Source of the DNA: Neorhizobium sp. UBA3556
Lineage (GTDB): Bacteria; Pseudomonadota; Alphaproteobacteria; Rhizobiales; Rhizobiaceae
Reading direction: 5' to 3'
Assembly (NCBI GenBank): GCA_002376235.1
Contig: DFNX01000006.1
Location: forward strand, 248,001-312,000
Length of the DNA stretch: 64,000 nucleotides
The notes under the pieces are model-generated. The model saw only the letters and a list, made by a program, of their open reading frames with translations. It was not told where the DNA came from and ran no database searches. The position numbers and the translations under genes were made by a program. Of this stretch, positions 40,202 to 47,937 are shown in pieces (position 1 is the first letter of the stretch; every line of letters starts with the position of its first letter).

Positions 40202-40558
40202 ATGGCCCGCAAGAACAGAGATGAACTGGCTTCATGGGACGTGGCTGAGCCGGAGCCCGTAATCTGCCCGATGTGCGAGCGCGTTATCCCGGAGGATCAG
40301 CAGGACGAGCATCATCTTGTCCCGAAGAGCAAGGGGGGCAAGAAAACCGTTTGCCTGCACCGTATCTGTCACGACCAGATACATACGATTTTCACGGATG
40401 CCCAGCTCGCCAAGAAGTTCTCGACGATCGAGGCCATCCTTGAAGACCCTGCGGTGCAAACATTCGTTTCCTGGGTAAAAAACAAACCGCCAGGTTTTTC
40501 GGATTCGGCTAAGGAATCACGGCAGTCGGCGGGGCGGGGCAGAGGTCGCAAGCCGTAA
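40202..40558 (+). CDS. HNH-motif protein
   Basis: A 118-residue protein with an HNH-like zinc-finger nuclease fold. CPMC (residues ~22-25) is followed by EHHLVPKSKGGKKTVCLHRICHDQIH, giving the His-His...His...His pattern of HNH endonucleases with one Cys pair replaced by CLHRIC. The C-terminus SAGRGRGRKP is basic and may bind nucleic acid. It might be a nicking or restriction-type nuclease, but no methylase or defence partner is adjacent. It sits alone between repeats f and g. Confidence 0.8.
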   Translation: MARKNRDELASWDVAEPEPVICPMCERVIPEDQQDEHHLVPKSKGGKKTVCLHRICHDQIHTIFTDAQLAKKFSTIEAILEDPAVQTFVSWVKNKPPGFSDSAKESRQSAGRGRGRKP

Positions 40559-40567
40559 CGGGAAACC

Positions 40568-40592
40568 GGCTGCTTAGCGCGAATTGCGGTCA
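40568..40592 (+). repeat. TGACCGC palindrome family, half copy g
   Basis: GGCTGCTTAGCGCGAATTGCGGTCA matches copy a closely and the right end of copy d. It lies 10 bases after the HNH stop and 53 before the kinase-like gene. Confidence 0.6.
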
Positions 40593-40644
40593 CTGGAGCG
40601 TAACATCCTTACCTTAGAGCGCGGTTCTGACATCAGGAGGTCCG

Positions 40645-41190
40645 ATGGCACACGTCATTTTTCTGCATGGTGCGTCGAGCAGCGGGAAGTCTACCATCGC
40701 GAGAGCGCTGCAAAAGCGCATCGAGAAACCATTCTGGCATATATCGATTGATCATCTGCGCGACGCTGGAGTGCTTCCGACCGAACGCTTCAGGAACGGC
40801 GATTTTCGCTGGTCTGGTGCACGTATGGCCTTTTTCAATGGTTTTCATGGGTCGCTTCGGGCCTACGCGGATGCGGGTAACAATCTAATTCTTGAGCACA
40901 TCCTTGATACCGAGGGTTGGTTGGAAACACTTGTTGATCTCCTAGCGGAGCACGATGTCATGTTCGTTGCTGTGCATTGCCCACTCGAAACTTTAATCGA
41001 GCGTGAGACGGCGCGGGGCGACAGACCCATAGGAAGTTCCAGGCAGGACTTCGAGACAATACATGTTGAGAAAACGTACGACATCGAATTGCAATCAGAC
41101 GACGGCGTCGATGCCAATGTGGAGAAGCTACTCGTCGCATGGAGGAATGGTCGCCGCTCGTCTAATTTCGCAAAGCCGATGTCTGCTTAG
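40645..41190 (+). CDS. Chloramphenicol phosphotransferase-like P-loop kinase
   Basis: A 181-residue P-loop protein. Walker A HGASSSGKSTIARAL is at residues 8-22; ISIDHLRD carries the acidic residue expected near the catalytic base in Streptomyces venezuelae CPT, and ILEHILDTEGWLETL and VAVHCPLETLIERETARGDRPIG are conserved in this group. Such enzymes phosphorylate chloramphenicol or other small hydroxylated molecules; many homologues have no proven resistance role. AGGAGG lies 6 bases before the ATG. It is the last gene of the repeat-rich segment. Confidence 0.85.
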   Translation: MAHVIFLHGASSSGKSTIARALQKRIEKPFWHISIDHLRDAGVLPTERFRNGDFRWSGARMAFFNGFHGSLRAYADAGNNLILEHILDTEGWLETLVDLLAEHDVMFVAVHCPLETLIERETARGDRPIGSSRQDFETIHVEKTYDIELQSDDGVDANVEKLLVAWRNGRRSSNFAKPMSA

Positions 41191-41278
41191 GGCGGAAGCC
41201 CGACGATCGATCAAATTCTTTCTGCCGAAGAGGGTAGCTAAAGGATCTTGCTTACCCCCGCTGATTAGAATAGCGCCG

Positions 41279-42691
41279 TCAGGCGCTGCGACGGGTGATT
41301 GACGCGGTGGGCGCTGTGTCGGTTGCCGGTGCGGGCGGGATCCGGCTTGCGAGGATCGTGCTGCCGCGGGCTGAGGCCTTAGCGTGGTAGAGTGCCGCGT
41401 CGGCGGCGCCGATGGCGGTGTCGCAAGAGATTTCGCCCTTCTCCACGCGCTTGATGCCGAAGGATGCGCCGATCGTGACGATGCCTTTCGTGAGGCTGAC
41501 CGGTTCTGCCAGTGATAGGGAAAGCCGGTGGCAGATCTCCTCCGCCTGGCTTTCCGAAACCGTCGGCATGAGGATGGTAAACTCATCGCCCCCAAGACGA
41601 AACAGGCGGTCGACACTGCGTGTGCCGGCGCGAAGTCGCATGGCAACAGCCTTGAGCAACTCGTCGCCCGCTGCATGCCCATGGGTATCGTTGACCTGTT
41701 TGAAACCGTCGAGGTCGAGGCAGATGACGGCAACCGGGCCGTTTTCGCTCAGTTTCCGAAACTCCTGTTCGAGCCTTGCGCGGTTGGGCAGGCCGGTGAG
41801 GAAGTCGTGGGTTGCGGCATGGCGCATCTGCTTTTCGCGGGCGACCAGAAGGCGGGCGGCATTGCGCGATATGCGAATGGTGAAAATGCCGGTGACGAGC
41901 AGCGGCAGCGAGCGATAGAGGAGATCTGCTGCGGGGCTCGGAGGCCGCCAGGAGAGAACCTGCGCTTCTCCGCCCGGATCGACGGCGATCTCCACATGCG
42001 CCCTGTCCGGCAGGACATCCGTTTGCGGGGCGATCCGCGCATCATCGAGCAGGAAGCGGGTGCCGAAAAACTCCTGGATCGTGCCGGTGATCGGCATCGC
42101 GGTGATCAGGATCGGGGCGCGCTCGCCTTTCGGTTTTGCGGTGCCGAAATCCGGCTGGAACAGTGAAGCCGTCATCAGCACGGCATCATCTCCCAGAACT
42201 TCGATGCGGCTGATGCTGACAGGCTTCGGAATGCCTTCGATCATGCGCCCGGTTTCTCTGGCGCGAACATTTGCCACCAGAGCCGCTGCGTCCTCTATAA
42301 CGGTAGGAATGCCGCGGGTGAAAAATCCGCGATCCTTCACGCTATCGTCGGTGCGCGAATAAATCAGCCCGTCGTCGTGATCGACGAGGGCGACGAACCG
42401 TGTGCGGGATGTTCCGATCAGCGATGCGCCGATATTGCGGTCTGTCCATTCGAAATCGAAGCTGTTGTCGATCTTGGCGACGGATTCATCCCATATCGTC
42501 CATGCAGTGAGCGAGAATTCGATGTCGCTGATCCACAGATCGATATTGTGCTTGACCAATGTCTCCTGCCGCTGGCGCAGGTCCGCATCGATCTGGGCGA
42601 TGCCGATATAGGGGATGGTCGCCATGCCGGCGATCAAGACCGCAACCGCGATGATGGCCGGACCGACGAGCCTGAAATGGATGAAGCGCAT
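41279..42691 (-). CDS. Diguanylate cyclase with CHASE4 sensor domain
   Basis: A 470-residue membrane protein that makes cyclic di-GMP. One N-terminal helix (AIIAVAVLIAGMATIPYIGIA), a periplasmic CHASE4-type sensor (about residues 40-250, with TAWTIWDESVAKID and FVALVDHDDGLIYSRTDD), a second helix near 260-280 and a C-terminal GGDEF domain are present. The active site is FRLGGDEFTILM; RSVD five residues before it forms an intact inhibitory I-site, so product feedback is expected. No EAL domain. Convergent with the kinase-like gene and alone in its operon. The ligand of the CHASE4 part is unknown. Confidence 0.93.
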   Translation of the reverse strand: MRFIHFRLVGPAIIAVAVLIAGMATIPYIGIAQIDADLRQRQETLVKHNIDLWISDIEFSLTAWTIWDESVAKIDNSFDFEWTDRNIGASLIGTSRTRFVALVDHDDGLIYSRTDDSVKDRGFFTRGIPTVIEDAAALVANVRARETGRMIEGIPKPVSISRIEVLGDDAVLMTASLFQPDFGTAKPKGERAPILITAMPITGTIQEFFGTRFLLDDARIAPQTDVLPDRAHVEIAVDPGGEAQVLSWRPPSPAADLLYRSLPLLVTGIFTIRISRNAARLLVAREKQMRHAATHDFLTGLPNRARLEQEFRKLSENGPVAVICLDLDGFKQVNDTHGHAAGDELLKAVAMRLRAGTRSVDRLFRLGGDEFTILMPTVSESQAEEICHRLSLSLAEPVSLTKGIVTIGASFGIKRVEKGEISCDTAIGAADAALYHAKASARGSTILASRIPPAPATDTAPTASITRRSA

Positions 42692-42855
42692 GAGGGTGGG
42701 AACGCTCTTGAAATTTGGCCTATGTCAATAAGGGCGACTATCGGACGCAAGTTCTTAACAATGGTCTTATCGCCGGCCACGTAGTTAAGATAATCATCGA
42801 ATATTTTATTAGTACGTTTCGCGGGCTGCGGCGACCGGCGGAGCAAGTCAAAATC

Positions 42856-42874
42856 TCTTGCGTTTAACGCAAGA
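42856..42874. promoter_or_regulatory. Perfect operator-like palindrome
   Basis: TCTTGCGT-TTA-ACGCAAGA has two perfect 8-base arms in the 242-base gap between the divergent cyclase and hypothetical-protein genes, 60 bases before the latter's ATG and next to a TTATAG sequence. Likely a repressor site; the protein is unknown. Confidence 0.5.
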
Positions 42875-42933
42875 TTATAGATCGGGACGGTACGGCTTGT
42901 TCCGGGACATTAAGCCGTTACTGGAGCGAATTC

Positions 42934-43629
42934 ATGAATAAGTGCAACAAGCTCGCGTTTGCGGGAGCTTTGTTTTCCCTCGTCGCATGCCAACCAGCCC
43001 TTGCCGATGCGACGGCTCGCTACGGCGAATTGCAGGGCGTTGTCGATGCGATCAACGACCCCGATCCGCTGATGCGTCTGGCACAGTTGGAAGAGATCCT
43101 GAAAAAGGGGGACGCCACCGAAGTACAGTTGGCCATCCGGACGGCTTTTTCCGTCGAGGATCCCAATGTCCGCTCGCTGGCCCTGCGCTCGCACTTTGCC
43201 GGCTTTCGCACATTCGTCGTGACCGCGGAACTGCCGGAAGAGGTGAAGGCGGTTCTGGACGGGAACGATAAGAAGGCGGCGGATGCTATTCGCTCAAGCT
43301 ATCAGCTTCGCTTCTTCAAGGAGATCGGCTTTCAGTTTAGCTTTCAGTCGGAATATCCGTCCAGCAGCGAACTCGAATTTAAGACGAAGTTCCTGAACAA
43401 TAGAGTTCCGCAAACGGAATTCCTAGGGTCTGGAAATATCCGTGGCGGCATGATCACGATCGCTACGCCAATCTACTTTGGCAATAGCAATAAAGCCTGC
43501 AGTTTCGAGTTCACCCGGTATGAAGGGTTTACGCTGAAGGGGATGGGAAGCTGTAACCTTGATGACGGTTTTCTATTTCCCGTCACACTTCATCTGTTCG
43601 ACAACGACAAGCCGTCGCTCGGGAAGTAG
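42934..43629 (+). CDS. Exported hypothetical protein
   Basis: A 231-residue protein not assigned to a family. The N-terminus MNKCNKLAFAGALFSLVACQPALADA is an export signal; cleavage at ALA-D by signal peptidase I or lipidation at LVAC are both possible. The first ~110 mature residues are helical (LVGVVDAINDPDPLMRLAQLEEILK-like repeats of D/E and L), the rest probably beta-rich with a Cys pair (NKACSFEF and GMGSCNLDDG). It faces a serine-protease gene tail to tail at 19 bases. A perfect palindrome upstream suggests its own regulation. Confidence 0.75.
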   Translation: MNKCNKLAFAGALFSLVACQPALADATARYGELQGVVDAINDPDPLMRLAQLEEILKKGDATEVQLAIRTAFSVEDPNVRSLALRSHFAGFRTFVVTAELPEEVKAVLDGNDKKAADAIRSSYQLRFFKEIGFQFSFQSEYPSSSELEFKTKFLNNRVPQTEFLGSGNIRGGMITIATPIYFGNSNKACSFEFTRYEGFTLKGMGSCNLDDGFLFPVTLHLFDNDKPSLGK

Positions 43630-43647
43630 GTCCCGAGCGTAGCTCTC

Positions 43648-44706
43648 TCAACCTTCGATCAGTTCCAGCTTTTCCACCACATAGGTTGAGCCCGGCAGAC
43701 CTGTCAGGCTCAGCCTCAGTCGTGAGGCACGGCGCGGCGACATGATGCAGGTCGTCTCGTCGCCAAGCTGGCAGCGCGCACCCGGCACGAATCCCTGCCC
43801 GTCATTGTCCGCTTCGACGATGATGGCGCCCTGACCGGCCAGGCCTTTGCCCGTGAGGCGGATGCTTCTGATCGTCGATACCTTGTCCAGTTCCAGCACA
43901 AACGACACGCGGCCATTGTCGGGCGTCACGTGCAAGGGAGAGGAGCCGGCCAAAAAGCTGCCGATGCTGGTATCCTTGCGACCTATGCGGCCCTTCGTCA
44001 GAACGAGGCTGTCATAGGGACGGCCCTCATCCATGCGGTCGGACGCTTCCGGCGCGGGAGCGGTGGTCCTGGCGAGTTCGGCGGCAATGATGTCGTAGCG
44101 AAGCGCCACCCCCATACCCTCGTCAGGATCGACCTCGAACAGCATGGCGATCGGCCTGCCATTGTGCATGATGGTGCCGCCGCTCATGCCCTTCTGGAAC
44201 GAGGCGGATGCATCGGTCGGTGACAAGGCGATGATCTTGCCGCCCTGTTCATCCCGCGACAAAGCGCGGAAGGCGACTGTCAGCGATTGTCTTTCAGTCG
44301 GCGTGGTGATCTCCAGCGTTGCCTGCTTGATGCTGTCGATGATCGGCTGAAGCGGCGTGGCGCGCAGTCGGTCCCTGCTGCAGCCCTCCTTGGCAATGGC
44401 GCCGCGGACCGTCAAAAAGGCGAGGTCCAGCGCTTCATCTACCGCAATGACGGGTGATCCCGTTGCATGAAGCCTGCCGAAACTGTCCAGCAGATCCGGC
44501 GACGACAGCGAGCCATCGGCGCGTTCCACCACATGTCTCGGTGTCGCGATGCGGCATTTGCCGGCTGCATCGAGGAAGAGCCAGCCCTGACCGAACGTGT
44601 CGTCGCCCCGCGCGAGCAGCACCGTTTCGGCGCTTGCCGGCCCGCATGCCAGGTTCCCGAGTGTCAGGAAGGCGACGGAGGCGATGGTGGCGAGTTTCGT
44701 TCTCAT
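43648..44706 (-). CDS. Trypsin-like serine protease, periplasmic
   Basis: A 352-residue exported protein. The signal peptide (MRTKLATIASVAFLTLGNLACGPASA) contains LAC and could be lipidated. A chymotrypsin-fold domain follows with the likely triad His in IATPRHVVE, Asp in EALDLAFLTV and Ser in KGMSGGTIM. The C-terminal ~110 residues (from SIGSFLAGSSPLHV) form a separate beta domain that may bind ligand. Its ATG overlaps the stop of the two-TM protein gene by 4 bases. Last gene of a three-gene envelope operon; substrate unknown. Confidence 0.82.
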   Translation of the reverse strand: MRTKLATIASVAFLTLGNLACGPASAETVLLARGDDTFGQGWLFLDAAGKCRIATPRHVVERADGSLSSPDLLDSFGRLHATGSPVIAVDEALDLAFLTVRGAIAKEGCSRDRLRATPLQPIIDSIKQATLEITTPTERQSLTVAFRALSRDEQGGKIIALSPTDASASFQKGMSGGTIMHNGRPIAMLFEVDPDEGMGVALRYDIIAAELARTTAPAPEASDRMDEGRPYDSLVLTKGRIGRKDTSIGSFLAGSSPLHVTPDNGRVSFVLELDKVSTIRSIRLTGKGLAGQGAIIVEADNDGQGFVPGARCQLGDETTCIMSPRRASRLRLSLTGLPGSTYVVEKLELIEG

Positions 44707-45710
44707 GGGGTCACGGCCTTGTTGGCTGGAAGTGGCGGGTCGCCGGCCGAAGGCTTCGCGGATCCATCCTCGACGTTCACGTCGTCGGAACGCGAATGCA
44801 CCAGATTGATCGCATCCATGAGGGCCGGCCAGAGAAGAAACGCGAGGGCGAAGAAGAGCTGGATCTTGAGGAAGATCGGATCGTTGATCACCTGGACGAA
44901 CAGGCTGAGGTCGATGCGGCTGCTGTCGGCACGGGCCCCGGGAGGGGTGATGCTCAGTTGTGGCGATTCCGTGGAGACCGAGACGGACAATCCCGGTTCC
45001 TCCGACAGTTCGACAAAGCCGAACATGGCGGCCTCGGAATTCGGCAGGCTGGAGCCGCCATTTCCGGCAGGCATGCCGTCGGTCTGGATCAGACTGCCGG
45101 CCGGGATCGCCATGTCTTCGATCGCCGCATATATGGCGCCGCCCTTGCCCCAGAAAGGAAAGGCAACGGTTCGGCCGAAGACATCCAGCGTGCCGCTGAG
45201 AAGCGCCGGAGACGGCCCGTCGCTGCGCATCGAAAAAGCGGACCCGATCCGACCGGGCCCCCAGACAGGCAGCCGGTTGGCCAGAAGCGGGGATTTGCAC
45301 TTGTCGGCGTCGGCGACAAGCATGAGCTCGCCATCGAAAGGCAGAATGTCGCCGCTTAGCCTCCGAAGCTTGCCTTCGCCCTCAATGGTGGCCAGCAGTG
45401 GTCCCTTGGCGCTACGCTGGTAGGTGACCCTTGCGCCGACGCCGGGCAGAAAGGCGCCGTTGACACATTCGTTATCCAGTTCTCCATCCGGCCAGCTGAA
45501 TATCCGAAAGCCCTGCGCGTAGAGGATGGCGAGATCCGGGTTGAAGACGGTAAACGACACGAATTCGCTGCGAGCCTCGATCGATGTCAGGGTCCGAGGC
45601 TTGCCGGAGACGAGATGCAGCGCGAAGGTGACCAGAAACGCCAGTCCCAACGCAAGGCCGATCGAAGTGCCGAGCCGCAGCCAGGCGAGCTGCTTCAGGC
45701 TATTCCACAT
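44703..45710 (-). CDS. Two-span membrane protein of an envelope operon, unknown function
   Basis: A 335-residue protein with no family I recognise. One helix near the N-terminus (TSIGLALGLAFLVTFALHLV, residues 15-34) and one near residue 285 (FLKIQLFFALAFLLWPALMDAI) flank a ~240-residue domain predicted periplasmic and beta-rich, rich in Gly and Pro. The C-terminal tail (RSDDVNVEDGSAKPSAGDPPLPANK) is acidic and disordered. It is translationally coupled to the protease gene (ATGA overlap) and overlaps the upstream secreted-protein gene by 11 bases, which points to a complex of the three. Confidence 0.75.
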   Translation of the reverse strand: MWNSLKQLAWLRLGTSIGLALGLAFLVTFALHLVSGKPRTLTSIEARSEFVSFTVFNPDLAILYAQGFRIFSWPDGELDNECVNGAFLPGVGARVTYQRSAKGPLLATIEGEGKLRRLSGDILPFDGELMLVADADKCKSPLLANRLPVWGPGRIGSAFSMRSDGPSPALLSGTLDVFGRTVAFPFWGKGGAIYAAIEDMAIPAGSLIQTDGMPAGNGGSSLPNSEAAMFGFVELSEEPGLSVSVSTESPQLSITPPGARADSSRIDLSLFVQVINDPIFLKIQLFFALAFLLWPALMDAINLVHSRSDDVNVEDGSAKPSAGDPPLPANKAVTP

Positions 45711-46449
45711 GGACGGAATAACGCTGATTGGTCGTGCTGCCCGTCATGCCCTTGACGCCGATGACGAGATCGAGCGTTGCGCCCTTCATCGTATCGGGTA
45801 CGGGGATCTCGCAGACATGCGAATAGGTGACACGCGGGCCGCCCGCGGGCTTCCTGCATTTGCCTTCCGCGAGAACCTTTTTGCCCTCGTCCTCCAAGCC
45901 TGCCACGACCCGGCTCTGGCTGACATTGACATAGGCGAGCAGCGACGTTTTTTCCTGTCTGCTGCCGATGATGGCCGGGACATAGACCTTGCTGGCCGCT
46001 TCGTTGCAATCCTCGGCAAGTGTCGCGAGCAGGAGAAGACTGTCTGCACCATAGACGCCGAGCTGTTCGGCGTAGCGAGTGGGTACCGGGATTTTCGGTG
46101 GCGCCGACGACGGGTTCTTCGCGCGGTACATGTTTGCCGCCCAATAGCGTCCATCATCGGTGGTTACGCGTATGCACACCGTCGCCGAAGGCTGATCGCC
46201 TCCACGGACGAGCCCGAGCTTCAGGTCTCCCAGCGCCCCTTTTGTCGCCGTGGCTGCGTAGGACAGACCAGAGAGGAACTGGCCGTTCACTTGGGTGTTG
46301 CCGGCATAGCGCTCGTTGAAATCCGGAACGTTCGCAAGTTCGAGCACGGGTTCTTCCGATTGCGAAAAGGCCGATGGTGCGAACATCAAGAATGCCGACA
46401 GGCACGAAACGGTCCAGGTACGTGCTGCACCCGCGCGATAAAAATTCAT
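45700..46449 (-). CDS. Secreted hypothetical protein of an envelope operon
   Basis: A 249-residue exported protein. The signal peptide is MNFYRAGAARTWTVSCLSAF and ends at SAFS. The mature part carries cysteines at ATVCIRV, LAEDCNEA, GKCRKP and SHVCEIPVP, four in all, so two disulfides are possible. I start at the ATG at 46449, with GGGGG upstream, rather than the long in-frame extension to 46524. First gene of the trio with the two-span protein and the trypsin-like protease. No known domain is evident. Confidence 0.75.
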   Translation of the reverse strand: MNFYRAGAARTWTVSCLSAFLMFAPSAFSQSEEPVLELANVPDFNERYAGNTQVNGQFLSGLSYAATATKGALGDLKLGLVRGGDQPSATVCIRVTTDDGRYWAANMYRAKNPSSAPPKIPVPTRYAEQLGVYGADSLLLLATLAEDCNEAASKVYVPAIIGSRQEKTSLLAYVNVSQSRVVAGLEDEGKKVLAEGKCRKPAGGPRVTYSHVCEIPVPDTMKGATLDLVIGVKGMTGSTTNQRYSVHVE

Positions 46450-46698
46450 TAAACTTGCCCCCAAGATAATTCGGCGGCACGCTGGAGTGCGAGGCTCTAA
46501 TTTTCGTTTAATCCGGGCATTCATTTTGAGCCGAGGCCGAGCCTTTGGCCGAGATGTCCCCGATGAATGCCGATTGCGTGAATGACTCGTAAAGATTGCA
46601 TTTAGGATTTTTCAGTAAGCTCTCGTTAGTGAAATCCCGTATTGCGTCCGAGAATGGGGCATCGAAGGGCGGGATCGGTGTTTTGCGTACGGGTTCTC

Positions 46699-47826
46699 AT
46701 GCGTTTTTTTGCTGCCACATCGGCCATTGTCGCCGCCTGTATCGGCCTTTACGGCTGCACCTCGTCCAATCCTGAGACAGCATTGACCGTGCCGCCGTCG
46801 TCGGTGAAGACCGCACGGCTTGCGCCCTCGCAGGCGATCGTCCCGCCGGTCATGCCGGCCGCATCCGTACCCTCGATCGATCCGACGCCGGTTGCCGCGA
46901 TCACCCCGCCTGCCGGCGTCAACGATCCGCACGAACTCGCCTGGAACGGCGGGGGCGGAGAGACGCATGCTTTCGACGGCATGGCAAGGACGGTCGGCAT
47001 GCCTGTTCCGGCCGATCGGCCGGTGGCTTCGCTGCGCCCTGCGCTCAATCCGGTTCTTGAGCAGCCCATGCCCCAGGCGATGCCGCGTTCTGGCGGCCAT
47101 CAGCGCCTGCGGGTCTACGGTCAGCGCTTCGGCGATGTGAAGCCGATGAATTTCGGCAGGGTCGCGCCTCGCCATTTCGCAGTTCACGGCGTCGATGTTT
47201 CCCGCTGGCAGGCCGATATCGATTGGGCGAAACTGCGCACGCAGGGCGCCAACTTCGCCTATATCAAGGCGACCGACGGCGGCGACCATCTGGATCCGAT
47301 GTTCAAGACCAACTGGCGCCGGGCGGGCGAGGCGGGTATCCGCCGCGGCGCATACCACTTCTTCTACTGGTGCCGCACAGCCGGCGAACAGGCCGACTGG
47401 TTCATCCGTAACGTGCCGCGCGACCCCGATGCGCTGCCGCCGGTGATCGATGTAGAATACAATCACCAGTCCGACTGCAAGATGCGTCTTTCGACCGAGC
47501 GCGTGCTCGAAAAGATGCAGGTCTTCATGGACAAGCTGGAAAGGCATTACGGCCAGCGGCCGGTCATCTATACGGCACCGGATTTCTACAAGGATCACCT
47601 GAGGGGCCAGTTCCGCGACTATCCGTTCTGGCTGCGCTCGGTGGCGGCGCATCCGTCAAAAATCTATCCGGATCGCAAATGGGCGTTCTGGCAATATTCC
47701 GGCTCGGGCCTTTCGAAAGGTGTCGAGGGCAAGATCGACCTCAATGTCTTCAATGGCGGCGAGGAAGGCTGGCATGACTGGGTGGCGCGCAACACATGGT
47801 CGGGACGGGCCGTCGCGCGACGCTGA
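46699..47826 (+). CDS. Glycoside hydrolase family 25 lysozyme-like lipoprotein
   Basis: A 375-residue protein with a lipoprotein signal (MRFFAATSAIVAACIGLYGC, lipobox LYGC) and a ~140-residue Pro/Ala-rich linker. A GH25 muramidase domain follows from HGVDVSRWQADIDWAKLRTQG to the C-terminus. The catalytic acid pair is in PPVIDVEYNH, and GAYHFFYWCRTAGEQADWFI and WAFWQYSGSG are typical of the family. It should cleave or remodel peptidoglycan from the outer or inner membrane. The ATG at 46699 is chosen to give the lipoprotein signal. Monocistronic, ending at a strong terminator. Confidence 0.9.
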   Translation: MRFFAATSAIVAACIGLYGCTSSNPETALTVPPSSVKTARLAPSQAIVPPVMPAASVPSIDPTPVAAITPPAGVNDPHELAWNGGGGETHAFDGMARTVGMPVPADRPVASLRPALNPVLEQPMPQAMPRSGGHQRLRVYGQRFGDVKPMNFGRVAPRHFAVHGVDVSRWQADIDWAKLRTQGANFAYIKATDGGDHLDPMFKTNWRRAGEAGIRRGAYHFFYWCRTAGEQADWFIRNVPRDPDALPPVIDVEYNHQSDCKMRLSTERVLEKMQVFMDKLERHYGQRPVIYTAPDFYKDHLRGQFRDYPFWLRSVAAHPSKIYPDRKWAFWQYSGSGLSKGVEGKIDLNVFNGGEEGWHDWVARNTWSGRAVARR

Positions 47827-47856
47827 CCTGATCACGCTTCATTCCGATATAGAGAA

Positions 47857-47900
47857 AAGCCCCGCGCCAAAAAGCTGAACATGGCGCGGGGCTTCTTTTT
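47857..47900. terminator. Bidirectional intrinsic terminator
   Basis: A perfect 13-bp stem AAGCCCCGCGCCA/TGGCGCGGGGCTT with a 12-base loop is followed by CTTTTT on the plus strand and by TTTTC on the minus strand. It separates the GH25 gene from the convergent HlyD gene. Confidence 0.88.
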
Positions 47901-47937
47901 GTCCGGAAAGGGCGCAGAAACGAACCTGGCGGGGGTG

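Noticed and set aside
34301..40592. Integron cassette array with attC sites
   Set aside because: The repeats are palindromic and gene-terminal, but no GTTRRRY/RYYYAAC core pairs and no tyrosine integrase are seen; genes also lie on both strands.
43648..45300. 550-codon protease frame
   Set aside because: The extra N-terminal part overlaps the two-span membrane protein in another frame; signal peptide and coupling put the start at 44706.
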